Shown piece by piece: positions 6,377-13,894 of a stretch of DNA of 14,693 nucleotides. Under the pieces are notes generated by a model that saw nothing but the letters and a program-made list of their open reading frames with translations, was not told the DNA's origin and searched no databases. The translations under genes were made by a program, and so were the position numbers. Every line of letters starts with the position of its first letter. Positions within the stretch are counted from its first letter, which is position 1. This stretch comes from 2-01-FULL-39-10-A sp964565795 (GTDB lineage: Bacteria; Patescibacteriota; Microgenomatia; Levybacterales; UBA12049): assembly GCA_964565795.1 (NCBI GenBank), contig CAZMGC010000024.1, positions 1 through 14,693 on the forward strand. The letters are read 5' to 3'.

Positions 6377-6986
6377 TCTAACTACTTTTTATCTCGTAAG
6401 ACATGGGGAAACTGAAGACAACGTCAATCATATTATTCAAGGTCAAACTGATTCACCTCTTACGGAAAATGGTATTAAAGAAATAAAAAAAGTTGCAAAA
6501 AAGCTAAAAGGAGTAAAATTTGACCTTGCTTTTTCTTCTGATCTTTTAAGAGCGAAGAGAACGGCAGAGATAATTGCTTTAGAACATAAGCTTGAAGTAA
6601 CTACTTCAGAAATCATAAGAGAAAGAAACTTTGGTGAATTTGAAAAAAGACCTAATACTGAATATGCGGAAAAAGTAAATACAATATTAGATAAATTAAC
6701 TGATGAAGAAAGAAGATCTTTCAATAAATTTGGAATGGAAAGCGAAAATAATTTAGTCGAAAGACTAACTACTTTTATTCGAGAGGTTGCTATTGCGAAC
6801 CCGGGAAAAAAAGTTTTAGTGGTTGCACATGGAGCTATCATTAGATATTTTTTGATAAGACTTGGAGTAGGAAGTTATCAAACATTCAGAGGATCAAGTA
6901 TGAAAAATGTTGGCTTCGCAAAGGTTGAAACAGATGGAACAGACTTTTTCGTAAAAGAGTTAAGCGGAATTCAATTTGTAAATTAA
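6369..6986 (+). CDS. Histidine phosphatase superfamily protein (phosphoglycerate mutase-like)
   Basis: A 205-residue cytoplasmic protein of the histidine phosphatase superfamily, branch 1. The RHG motif LVRHGETEDN puts the phospho-accepting histidine at H12 next to R11. SSDLLRAKRTAEI (56-68) supplies another phosphate-binding arginine, IRERNFGEFE (83-92) the acidic catalytic residue, and VVAHGAIIR (151-159) the second histidine, H154. All active-site residues are present, so it should be an active phosphatase. The substrate cannot be read from the sequence; relatives act on phosphoglycerate, sugar phosphates, alpha-ribazole phosphate or nucleotides. It lies between gatC and gatA, overlapping gatC by eight bases and ending one base before gatA. 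AAAGGA at 6353-6358 is a plausible ribosome-binding site ten bases before the ATG. Confidence 0.88.
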   Translation: MNNLTTFYLVRHGETEDNVNHIIQGQTDSPLTENGIKEIKKVAKKLKGVKFDLAFSSDLLRAKRTAEIIALEHKLEVTTSEIIRERNFGEFEKRPNTEYAEKVNTILDKLTDEERRSFNKFGMESENNLVERLTTFIREVAIANPGKKVLVVAHGAIIRYFLIRLGVGSYQTFRGSSMKNVGFAKVETDGTDFFVKELSGIQFVN

Positions 6987-6987
6987 T

Positions 6988-8421
6988 ATGTTAAATAAAT
7001 TAACCTTAAAACAAGCAAAAGAAGGACTTAAGAATAAAGATTTTTCCTCGGTAGAGCTTACTAAGTCTTGCCTTGATCAAATCGCTAAAACTAATGATAA
7101 GCTAAATGCCTTTATATCAGTTCTGGAAAACGTCGCTATAAAAGCTGCTGAGAAAGCCGATATTGAGATAGCCTCGCAAGGCCAGGCCTTGGAGGCTAAA
7201 CCTCTTTTAGGAATTCCTGTTGCGCTTAAAGACATGTATTCTTCAGCTGGCGCAAAAACTACTGCGGCCTCAAATGTTTTAAAAGATTATATTTCCCCAT
7301 ATGACGCAACCAGCACAAAAAAATTAAAAGAAAAAGGCGCAATAATAATAGGCAAAACTAATCAAGACGCATGGGCCCACGGATCAAGTGGAGAAAACTC
7401 AGATTTTGGAGCAAGTAAAAATCCTTGGAACTTAGAGTATGTCCCGGGCGGGTCAAGTAGTGGATCTGCTGTAGCAGTTGCAGCAAATATGAGTTTAGCT
7501 GCAATGGGAACAGATACGGGTGGTTCAATTAGACTCCCTGCAAGCTTTACAAACACTGTAGGGCTAAAGCCAACTTATGGAAGAGTGAGTAGATCTGGGG
7601 TAATTGCTATGGCATCTTCCCACGATTCAATCGGACATTTTACAAAAACTTCTGAGGATAGCGCGATAATTTTAAGTGTAACTGCTGGAAAAGATCCTCT
7701 CGACGCAACAACTTCTGAGGAAAAAGTTCCAGATTATACTAGCGAATTAAACAAAGACGTAAAAAGCTTAAAGATAGGAATAGATCCTGAATTCCATTCA
7801 GAACATATTGAAACAGAAAGTTTAGAAATCTTAAAAAACGCTCTTAAAATTTTTGAAAGCATTGGCTCTCCGATCGAAACTGATATCAATCTCCCTCACA
7901 CAAAATACGCAAATTCATGCTATTACATAATCCAGACTTCAGAGGTTTCTTCAAATCTTGCTCGTTATGACGGCATAAGATATGGGCAAGATAGAAGTGC
8001 TTTTGGAGAAGAAGCAAAAAGAAGAATTATGCTTGGAACCCACGCGTTAAGTTCTGGTTATTATGACCAGTATTATAATAAAGCTTCAAAGATCCGGTCC
8101 CTTCTTATTCAAGATTATAAAAAAGCATTTGAAAAAGTAAATGTAATTATTTCTCCTGTCTCTCCTACCCCGCCCTGGAAATTAGGAGAAAAAGTTGATG
8201 ACCCTCTTAAAATGTATTTGTCTGATGTTTTTACAGTTACTGCAAATTTAACAGGACTACCTGCTTTATCAATTCCAATTGGATTTACAAAATCTGGACT
8301 TCCAGTTGGCTTACAAATCACAGCGCCTCATTTTAGAGAAGATTTACTATTTAGAATTGGACATTCATTTGAGCTTGCGACAAAAGATGAAGAATGGAGA
8401 AAAAAGGAGCCTTCGTTATGA
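6988..8421 (+). CDS. gatA: Asp/Glu-tRNA amidotransferase subunit GatA (glutaminase)
   Basis: A 477-residue amidase-signature enzyme that frees ammonia from glutamine and passes it to GatB for Gln-tRNA(Gln) and/or Asn-tRNA(Asn) synthesis. The Ser-cisSer-Lys triad is complete: K81 in VALKD, S156 in PGGSSSGSA, and nucleophile S180 in TDTGGSIRLP. These lie two residues beyond the K79, S154 and S178 known from the Staphylococcus aureus protein. The C-terminal GLPALSIPIGFTKSGLPVG is also typical. Residues 61-70 are encoded by a GC-rich palindrome shared with murT; they fall in the variable stretch just before LLGIPVALKD, away from the triad. No good ribosome-binding site precedes the ATG, which follows the phosphatase stop by one base. 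The stop overlaps the gatB start (ATGA). Confidence 0.95.
   Translation: MLNKLTLKQAKEGLKNKDFSSVELTKSCLDQIAKTNDKLNAFISVLENVAIKAAEKADIEIASQGQALEAKPLLGIPVALKDMYSSAGAKTTAASNVLKDYISPYDATSTKKLKEKGAIIIGKTNQDAWAHGSSGENSDFGASKNPWNLEYVPGGSSSGSAVAVAANMSLAAMGTDTGGSIRLPASFTNTVGLKPTYGRVSRSGVIAMASSHDSIGHFTKTSEDSAIILSVTAGKDPLDATTSEEKVPDYTSELNKDVKSLKIGIDPEFHSEHIETESLEILKNALKIFESIGSPIETDINLPHTKYANSCYYIIQTSEVSSNLARYDGIRYGQDRSAFGEEAKRRIMLGTHALSSGYYDQYYNKASKIRSLLIQDYKKAFEKVNVIISPVSPTPPWKLGEKVDDPLKMYLSDVFTVTANLTGLPALSIPIGFTKSGLPVGLQITAPHFREDLLFRIGHSFELATKDEEWRKKEPSL
7169..7198 (+). repeat. Palindromic repeat element, copy 2 (inside gatA)
   Basis: A 30-base palindrome identical to the murT copy at 4332-4362 except for one missing G in the right half. 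Outer arms TAGCCTC and GAGGCTA and inner arms CAAGGCC and GGCCTTG are both conserved, with the left G of the internal mismatch now bulged. It begins at codon position 2, a different frame from the murT copy, so it encodes an unrelated peptide (residues 61-70, IASQGQALEA). What is shared is therefore the DNA or RNA shape and not the protein. Confidence 0.85.
8404..8409 (+). promoter_or_regulatory. Ribosome-binding site that decides the gatB start
   Basis: AAGGAG lies eight bases before the ATG at 8418. Together with the ATGA overlap with the gatA stop, it fixes the start there. An in-frame ATG at 8394 lies upstream of the site and would add eight residues that are not part of the family. Confidence 0.75.
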
Positions 8422-9782
8422 AATATACGCCAGTAATTGGACTTGAAGTGCACGTGGAGCTAAAAACAAAATCAAAAATGTTTTGTGGCTGCGATGCTTC
8501 CTACTTTGGAAAAGAACCAAATACTCATACTTGCCCAGTTTGCTTAGGTCTTCCTGGCGCATTACCTGTTCCAAATAAAAAAGCGATAGACTGGTGCATT
8601 ATGATTGGGCTAGCCCTTAACTGTAAGATTCCTAATTTTTCTAAATTTGATAGAAAAAATTATTTCTACCCTGATTTAGCAAAAGGCTATCAGATTTCCC
8701 AGTACGATCTGCCCTTTGCAATGAATGGTTTCGTAGAACTCTCAAACGGAAAAAGAATCGGAATTACCCGTGTTCACATGGAAGAAGACACAGGAAAACT
8801 CTCACATGAAACTATAGATGGCGAAAAAGTATCCCTAATAGATTTTAATAGATCTGGTGTTCCACTTGTAGAGATAGTTACAGAACCTGATTTTGATAAT
8901 GCTGAGGATGTAAAAGAATATCTTCAAAAGCTTCAACAAATCGTTAGATATCTTGAGGTCTCAGACGCTGATATGGAAAAAGGAAATATGAGACTTGAAC
9001 CTAATATCAGCCTAGCCCGTAGCGAAGAGCTAGTAGCAGGTAGTGAATCAACCGACAACGAGCCACCCGCTACCCGCAAACTACCGCCATACAAAGTTGA
9101 AGTAAAAAATATTAATTCATTTAGCTTCGTAGGAAAAGCTATCGAATTCGAAATAAAGAGACACACTGAAATTTTGGATAGCGGCGAAACTCCAGCTCAG
9201 GAAACTCGTGGATTTGTGGAAAGTTCAAATTCCACTGTCTCTCAAAGATCCAAAGAGGATGCAAAAGACTATAGATATTTTCCAGAACCAGACATTCCCC
9301 CACTTAGACTTTCAGAAGAATATATTGAAGAGATTAGATGTGAGCTTCCAGAACTTCCCGATGCAAAACTAAAAAGATTCATGGAAACATATGCGCTCCC
9401 TTCTTATGATGCAGAAATTTTAGTGAGAGACAAAAAAATGGCTGATTATTTTGATAAGGCTGCAAGCATAAACCAAGAACAAGATGTTAAAAGAAAGCAA
9501 ATAGCTAATTACATAATTAATAAAAAACCGGATATAGATAAAATAAGCCCTGAAGAACTGATCAAACAAGTAACATCTTCTTCTCAGATTACTCAAGTAG
9601 ACGAAGAAAAATTAAATGAAATAATTGATAAAGTTTTATCAGAACAGACCAAAGCAGTTGCAGACTTCAAAAGTGGCAAAGAAACCGTTATAATGTTCTT
9701 AGTTGGTCAAGTTATGCGCCAATTCCCTGAAAAAATAGATGCAGGGAAAGTTAAGGAGAGCTTGCTCTCGAAATTAAAATAA
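8418..9782 (+). CDS. gatB: Asp/Glu-tRNA amidotransferase subunit GatB
   Basis: A 454-residue GatB, the kinase/amidotransferase subunit that activates the misacylated tRNA with ATP and transfers ammonia. The start MKYTPVIGLEVHVEL is canonical. Four zinc-type cysteines are C23, C25, C39 and C42, followed by the conserved LGLPGALPVPN (43-53). RKNYFYPDLAKGYQISQYD (79-97) and HMEEDTGKLSH (120-130) are family signatures. DYRYFPEPDIPPL (284-296) ends the catalytic core, and the rest forms the helical middle and tail (YqeY-like) domains that hold the tRNA. An extra run of about 20 residues (near 201-222) interrupts the usually compact NIS-to-KN(I/L)NSF segment. It overlaps gatA by four bases; the GGDEF gene begins one base after its stop. 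Confidence 0.94.
   Translation: MKYTPVIGLEVHVELKTKSKMFCGCDASYFGKEPNTHTCPVCLGLPGALPVPNKKAIDWCIMIGLALNCKIPNFSKFDRKNYFYPDLAKGYQISQYDLPFAMNGFVELSNGKRIGITRVHMEEDTGKLSHETIDGEKVSLIDFNRSGVPLVEIVTEPDFDNAEDVKEYLQKLQQIVRYLEVSDADMEKGNMRLEPNISLARSEELVAGSESTDNEPPATRKLPPYKVEVKNINSFSFVGKAIEFEIKRHTEILDSGETPAQETRGFVESSNSTVSQRSKEDAKDYRYFPEPDIPPLRLSEEYIEEIRCELPELPDAKLKRFMETYALPSYDAEILVRDKKMADYFDKAASINQEQDVKRKQIANYIINKKPDIDKISPEELIKQVTSSSQITQVDEEKLNEIIDKVLSEQTKAVADFKSGKETVIMFLVGQVMRQFPEKIDAGKVKESLLSKLK
9018..9083 (+). other. GC-rich, hairpin-forming in-frame insertion within gatB
   Basis: Between NISLA and KVEVKNINSF, GatB homologues usually have only a few residues; here there are about 20 more (near residues 201-222). 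The encoding DNA is clearly richer in GC than the gene around it. GTAGC (9033-9037) pairs with GCTAC (9069-9073), and GGT (9039-9041) with ACC (9065-9067), with mismatches between. It shares no clear sequence with the murT/gatA palindrome. The family comparison is from memory, not from an alignment, so the ends are approximate. Confidence 0.5.
9756..9769 (+). other. Short perfect hairpin at the gatB 3' end
   Basis: GAGAGC (9756-9761) and GCTCTC (9764-9769) are perfect complements with TT between; in RNA this reads as a five-pair stem closed by a CUUG tetraloop, a stable form. AAGGAG (9753-9758) runs into the left arm, 25 bases before the next ATG, too far for direct use as a ribosome-binding site. 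No T run follows, so it is not an intrinsic terminator. Confidence 0.4.
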
Positions 9783-9783
9783 T

Positions 9784-10644
9784 ATGCCTGACGGATCATC
9801 TGCTCCAGAAATAAAAGTAAGTAAAAACCCGCAAATTCAAGCCAAAGTTGAAGCTGTACGAGATTCTTTGCAGCAAAAATATCCAACCGCAACACCAGAA
9901 CACATAAATTCCCAGGCTAGATCAAAAGTCGCTAATGAAATGATGATGGGAATTGTAAGAAGAATTTTAGGAAAAAAAGTTCAGGTTGCTGAAGAACAAA
10001 GGGATCAAGCGCAAGTAGAATCAATTACAAATAGACAACGTGCAGAAATAGCAGAAGCGAACTCAATGGTTGATCCCCTAACAGGTCTTCATAATAGGAG
10101 ATGGTTTGACGAAGAATTGCCTCGAAGAATGGCGGAAGCCAGGAGACAAGGTAAAACAATCTGGGCAGTAATGACTGATATTGATCATTTTAAAGATGTA
10201 AACGACCGTCATGGACACCCAATTGGAGATAAAATTCTAAAGGAAATGGCAGAAGCTTCCGTAAGACTAGAAGAACCACTAGTAAGGCTGGGTGGAGAAG
10301 AATTTGGACAAGCTCTCCAAGATGGTCATACACCGGAACAGCTACAAATAATATTCAGCAGGTTTTCAAATGGCTTCGGAGATAGAAGTGAAAGTATTAT
10401 CGGAGAAAGAAAGACAATCTCATATGGAGTGGCACGGATGGAACCGGGAGATACACCTGAGTCTTTAATGGAAAAAGCAGACAGAGCTTTGTATCATTCA
10501 AAAATGACTGGAAGAGATAAAGTTTCAATCTTCGGAGGAAATCTTGAAAATCCTGATTATCAAACATTGCCTATCCTAAGCCCAAATCAATTAATTAATG
10601 CTCAGGTAGCACAACCTGCCCCGACTGGAGTAACTAATGGCTGA
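9784..10644 (+). CDS. Soluble GGDEF domain protein, predicted diguanylate cyclase
   Basis: A 286-residue protein with no membrane segment or signal peptide. Residues 1-95 are mostly charged and helical, likely coiled coil (about 65-95), with no sensor domain I recognise. The GGDEF domain runs from DPLTGLHNRR (97-106) to about 250. The active-site loop is an intact GGEEF (170-174), and metal- and substrate-binding residues are in MTDIDHFKDVNDRHGHPIGD (130-149, D132 and N140). SYGVA (213-217) and KADRALYHSK (231-240) close the domain. It should make cyclic di-GMP. The inhibitory site normally written RxxD is RLEE (161-164), that is RxxE, so product inhibition may be altered. A low-complexity tail with A, P, Q and N follows. 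It starts one base after gatB and overlaps dnaE by eight bases. Confidence 0.9.
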   Translation: MPDGSSAPEIKVSKNPQIQAKVEAVRDSLQQKYPTATPEHINSQARSKVANEMMMGIVRRILGKKVQVAEEQRDQAQVESITNRQRAEIAEANSMVDPLTGLHNRRWFDEELPRRMAEARRQGKTIWAVMTDIDHFKDVNDRHGHPIGDKILKEMAEASVRLEEPLVRLGGEEFGQALQDGHTPEQLQIIFSRFSNGFGDRSESIIGERKTISYGVARMEPGDTPESLMEKADRALYHSKMTGRDKVSIFGGNLENPDYQTLPILSPNQLINAQVAQPAPTGVTNG

Positions 10645-13600
10645 TTTTGTACATCTTCATAATCACTCGGAATATTCTCTTTTAGATGGTCTTTCTAAGA
10701 TAAATGAAATGGTCGCGCAAGCTAAAGCCCTAGGCATGAAAGCTTTAGCGATAACTGACCATGGAAATTTATATGGAGCTATAAAATTCTATAGAGCATG
10801 TAAAGAAGCTGGAATAAAACCCATCATTGGATGCGAAATTTACATGTCTCGAAGAACCAGACACGACAAAGAAGCGGGACTGGATTCAGATTCCAATCAT
10901 TTAATTCTTCTCGCAAAAAATGCCACAGGATATAAAAATCTAATGAGAATCATCTCAATCTCTAATCTTGAAGGTTATTATTATAAACCAAGAAGCGATA
11001 TAGAACTCCTCAAACAACACAGTGAAGGACTTATTTGTCTAAGCGCGTGCGTAAACGGATATGTTTCTGAGCCTCTTTTAGAAAATCAGGTGGAAACTGC
11101 TGAAAAAAGAGCCCAAGCTCTGTCTGAAATTTTTGGAAAGGATAATTTTTATCTGGAGATCCAAAAACATCTAAATGTTAAAAAACAGGATGAATTAAAT
11201 GAAAGACTAATTGCACTTTCGAGAAAACTCGGAATCCCCTTAATAGCGACCAACGACAACCACTATGTAAAAAATGGAGACGCTGAAGCACAGGAAGTTT
11301 TACTTTGTATTCAAACTCAATCTACACTTAACACTCCAAATAGAAAACTTTCCATGATCGACTCCCCTGATTTTTATATGAAAAGCCCTGAAGAAATGAC
11401 AGGACTATTTATCCAAACCCCAGAAGCTATAGAAAACTCAATAAAAATAGCAGACATGTGTGATTTGGAAATTTCTCTTGGAAAATGGATTATGCCAGTA
11501 TTTGATGTTCCTGATAAAACCTCATCAGGTGATTATCTGAAAAAACTTGTACATCAAGGACTTAAAAAAAGATATGGAACGGTTACAGAAGAAATTAGCA
11601 AACGCGCAGACTACGAGCTTTCAATTATCATAGGAAAGAAATACGAAACTTACTTTTTAATTGTGGCGGATTTTGTAAACTGGGCTAAGTCACAGGGAAT
11701 AAGCGTCGGACCCGGTAGAGGTTCTGCAGCGGGCTCTGTAGTGTCTTTTGCGCTTGGAATTACCGATATAGACCCATTCTTTTTTAACCTTCCATTTGAA
11801 AGATTTTTAAATCCAGATAGGCCTTCCGCGCCCGATATCGATCTAGATTTTGCAGATACCAGACGAGACGAAGTAATAGAATACGTTACCAAAAAATACG
11901 GCCGGGATAAAGTCGCCCAAATCATAACTTTTGGAACAATGGAGGCCAGGGGTTCAGTTAGGGACACTGGACGCGCTATGGGTATGCCGTATTCAGGACC
12001 GGACAGAATCTCTAAAATGATCCCGCCCGGCTGGCAAGGACATGCAATGACAATCGACACTGCTCTAGAACAAAGCCCAGAACTAAAAATGGCTTACTCT
12101 ACGGAACAGGATACAAAGAAACTTCTTAATCTTGCAAAAAGAGTAGAGGGAGTTGCTCGTCACGCCTCAGTTCATGCTGCAGGAGTCGTGATCGCAGATA
12201 AACCTCTAACTGAATACACTCCCCTTCAAAAAGAAACTAATGGCGATAAGGTTATTACTCAATACGATATGTATACAGTTGGGGAAGACGGCGTAGGTCT
12301 TTTAAAAATGGACTTTTTAGGTCTTCGAAATCTAACAATTATCGAAGAGGCGCTTAATTTTATTAAAGCTAATAAAGGAATCGATTTTGATCTTTCTACG
12401 GTGCCTCTAGACGACAAAAAAACCTATGATCTTTTAAGTGACGCAGAAACTACAGGAATATTTCAACTCGAGTCTGCTGGAATGAGGAGATATATTAAGG
12501 ATCTCAAGCCAACCTCAATTTTCGACCTCATGGCAATGGTAGCTTTATATCGTCCAGGTCCGATGGCAAATATTCCAGAGTTTATTGAGAGAAAAAGAGA
12601 TTCTTCTAAAATTAAACTTCCTGATAAAAGGCTTGCTGAAGCCCTGAAACAATCTTACGGAATGCTTGTTTATCAAGACGACGTTTTACTTACAACTATC
12701 GCTATTGCAGGCTACACTTGGCTTGACGCTGACAAGTTCCGAAAAGCCATGGGTAAAAAAATTCCAGCAGAAATGAAAAAACAAAAAGAACAATTTATTA
12801 AAGGAAGTGTTGCAAATGGTCTTTCTGAGAAAAAAGCTGAATCCATATTTAATCTTATCGCACCATTTGCCGGATACGGATTTAACAAAGCGCATGCTGC
12901 ATGCTATGCGACGATTGCTTATAGAACAGGATATCTTAAAGCCAATTATCCAGTTGAATTCATGACTGCTCTTCTCACTGCTGAGTCTAGAGGCACAACA
13001 GGACCTGCCAAGAATGAAAAGATTGCCCAGGCTATTGCAGAATGCAAAAGATTAAATTTAACAGTGCTCCCTCCAAATATAAATAAATCTGGCAGAGACT
13101 TCACTATTGAAGAAAAAACTATGACAAGATTTGGACTTTCTGCGATTAAAAATGTGGGAGAGGCCGCGATTTCAAATATATTGGAAAACAGGGAAAAAGG
13201 AGAATTCAAAAGCTTCGAAGACTTTTGCAAAAGAGTAAATCTTTCAACAATTAATAAAAAAACTATTGAAAGTCTTATAAAAGCTGGTGCGATGGATATT
13301 TTTGGAAACCGCGCACAACTTCTATCAAACTATTCAGACATTATTGAAAATGTAAATAGAGTTAAGAAGAATAAACTGGAGGGGCAATCAAGTCTCTTCG
13401 GCGAAGAACCGGAAGAAGAAGTCAAACCAAGTAATCAAAATGTTCAGGATTTCTCTCCTAACGAAAAACTAGCTTTTGAGAAAGAATTTTTAGGCTTTTA
13501 CCTTACTTCCCATCCACAAATGGCAAATCTTATAGCAGTAAAATCCTTAACAAGTCATGATATTGGACAACTTGAAGAAGTAGTAGAGGGAAAGTTTGTT

Positions 13601-13855
13601 ACAGTAGGAGGAATCATTGAAACCACAAGAAAAATATTTACTAAAAAAACAGGTGCCGAGATGGCTTTCATCACAATAAGCGACGAAAAGGGTGTAACTA
13701 TAGAAGTAGTTGTATTTCCAAAAATATACGACAGACATAAAAGTCTTATCGCTACAGACGGGCTTGTAATAGTAGAGGGAAAAGTTGATACGAAAAATGA
13801 TAGGCCTGTAATTCTTGCAGAAAAGCTTTCAACGATGAAATATTCCCCATCTTGA
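10637..13855 (+). CDS. dnaE: DNA polymerase III alpha subunit
   Basis: A 1072-residue replicative polymerase. The N-terminal PHP domain keeps all nine expected metal ligands (H8, H10, D17, H42, E67, H88, C138, D207, H209), so it may proofread as in mycobacterial DnaE1. The catalytic aspartates are D400 and D402 in PDIDLDF and D559 in KMDFLGLR. A helix-hairpin-helix region lies near 865-895. QSSLF (917-921) is a likely sliding-clamp-binding motif, and an OB fold occupies about 985-1065. The protein ends right after the OB fold, so the C-terminal tau-binding domain of the longer E. coli protein is missing. GGAG at 10627-10630 lies six bases before the ATG, which is inside the 3' end of the GGDEF gene. 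Its stop codon lies inside the -35 box of the atpB promoter. Confidence 0.96.
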   Translation: MADFVHLHNHSEYSLLDGLSKINEMVAQAKALGMKALAITDHGNLYGAIKFYRACKEAGIKPIIGCEIYMSRRTRHDKEAGLDSDSNHLILLAKNATGYKNLMRIISISNLEGYYYKPRSDIELLKQHSEGLICLSACVNGYVSEPLLENQVETAEKRAQALSEIFGKDNFYLEIQKHLNVKKQDELNERLIALSRKLGIPLIATNDNHYVKNGDAEAQEVLLCIQTQSTLNTPNRKLSMIDSPDFYMKSPEEMTGLFIQTPEAIENSIKIADMCDLEISLGKWIMPVFDVPDKTSSGDYLKKLVHQGLKKRYGTVTEEISKRADYELSIIIGKKYETYFLIVADFVNWAKSQGISVGPGRGSAAGSVVSFALGITDIDPFFFNLPFERFLNPDRPSAPDIDLDFADTRRDEVIEYVTKKYGRDKVAQIITFGTMEARGSVRDTGRAMGMPYSGPDRISKMIPPGWQGHAMTIDTALEQSPELKMAYSTEQDTKKLLNLAKRVEGVARHASVHAAGVVIADKPLTEYTPLQKETNGDKVITQYDMYTVGEDGVGLLKMDFLGLRNLTIIEEALNFIKANKGIDFDLSTVPLDDKKTYDLLSDAETTGIFQLESAGMRRYIKDLKPTSIFDLMAMVALYRPGPMANIPEFIERKRDSSKIKLPDKRLAEALKQSYGMLVYQDDVLLTTIAIAGYTWLDADKFRKAMGKKIPAEMKKQKEQFIKGSVANGLSEKKAESIFNLIAPFAGYGFNKAHAACYATIAYRTGYLKANYPVEFMTALLTAESRGTTGPAKNEKIAQAIAECKRLNLTVLPPNINKSGRDFTIEEKTMTRFGLSAIKNVGEAAISNILENREKGEFKSFEDFCKRVNLSTINKKTIESLIKAGAMDIFGNRAQLLSNYSDIIENVNRVKKNKLEGQSSLFGEEPEEEVKPSNQNVQDFSPNEKLAFEKEFLGFYLTSHPQMANLIAVKSLTSHDIGQLEEVVEGKFVTVGGIIETTRKIFTKKTGAEMAFITISDEKGVTIEVVVFPKIYDRHKSLIATDGLVIVEGKVDTKNDRPVILAEKLSTMKYSPS

Positions 13856-13881
13856 CGAAGCATATTCTGAGCCTGTAAAAT
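13852..13881 (+). promoter_or_regulatory. Promoter of atpB
   Basis: TTGACG (13852-13857) is followed after 18 bases by TAAAAT (13876-13881). The TGA stop of dnaE is contained in the -35 box. Transcription would start near 13888, leaving a leader of only about seven bases, so the ribosome-binding site at 13884-13888 would be largely outside such a transcript; the site is complete in any transcript that reads through from dnaE. Confidence 0.45.
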
Positions 13882-13883
13882 AT

Positions 13884-13888
13884 AGGAG
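13884..13888 (+). promoter_or_regulatory. Ribosome-binding site of atpB
   Basis: AGGAG lies six bases before the ATG at 13895, the clearest Shine-Dalgarno site in front of a gene that does not overlap its upstream neighbour in this window. It fixes the start of atpB. Confidence 0.75.
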
Positions 13889-13894
13889 ATTTAA

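Noticed and set aside
6443..6841. Long antisense open frames, such as this one under the phosphatase, and others under gatA, dnaE and polX.
   Set aside because: They lie opposite well-supported genes, have compositions expected of reverse-strand shadows and match no family I know.
8394..8417. Upstream in-frame ATG for gatB, adding eight residues.
   Set aside because: It lies upstream of the AAGGAG site, inside gatA, and the family start MKYTPVIGLEVH fits ATG 8418.
13394..13406. Small palindrome TCTTC/GAAGA in dnaE.
   Set aside because: It encodes the conserved LFGEE around the clamp-binding motif, so the coding sequence explains it.
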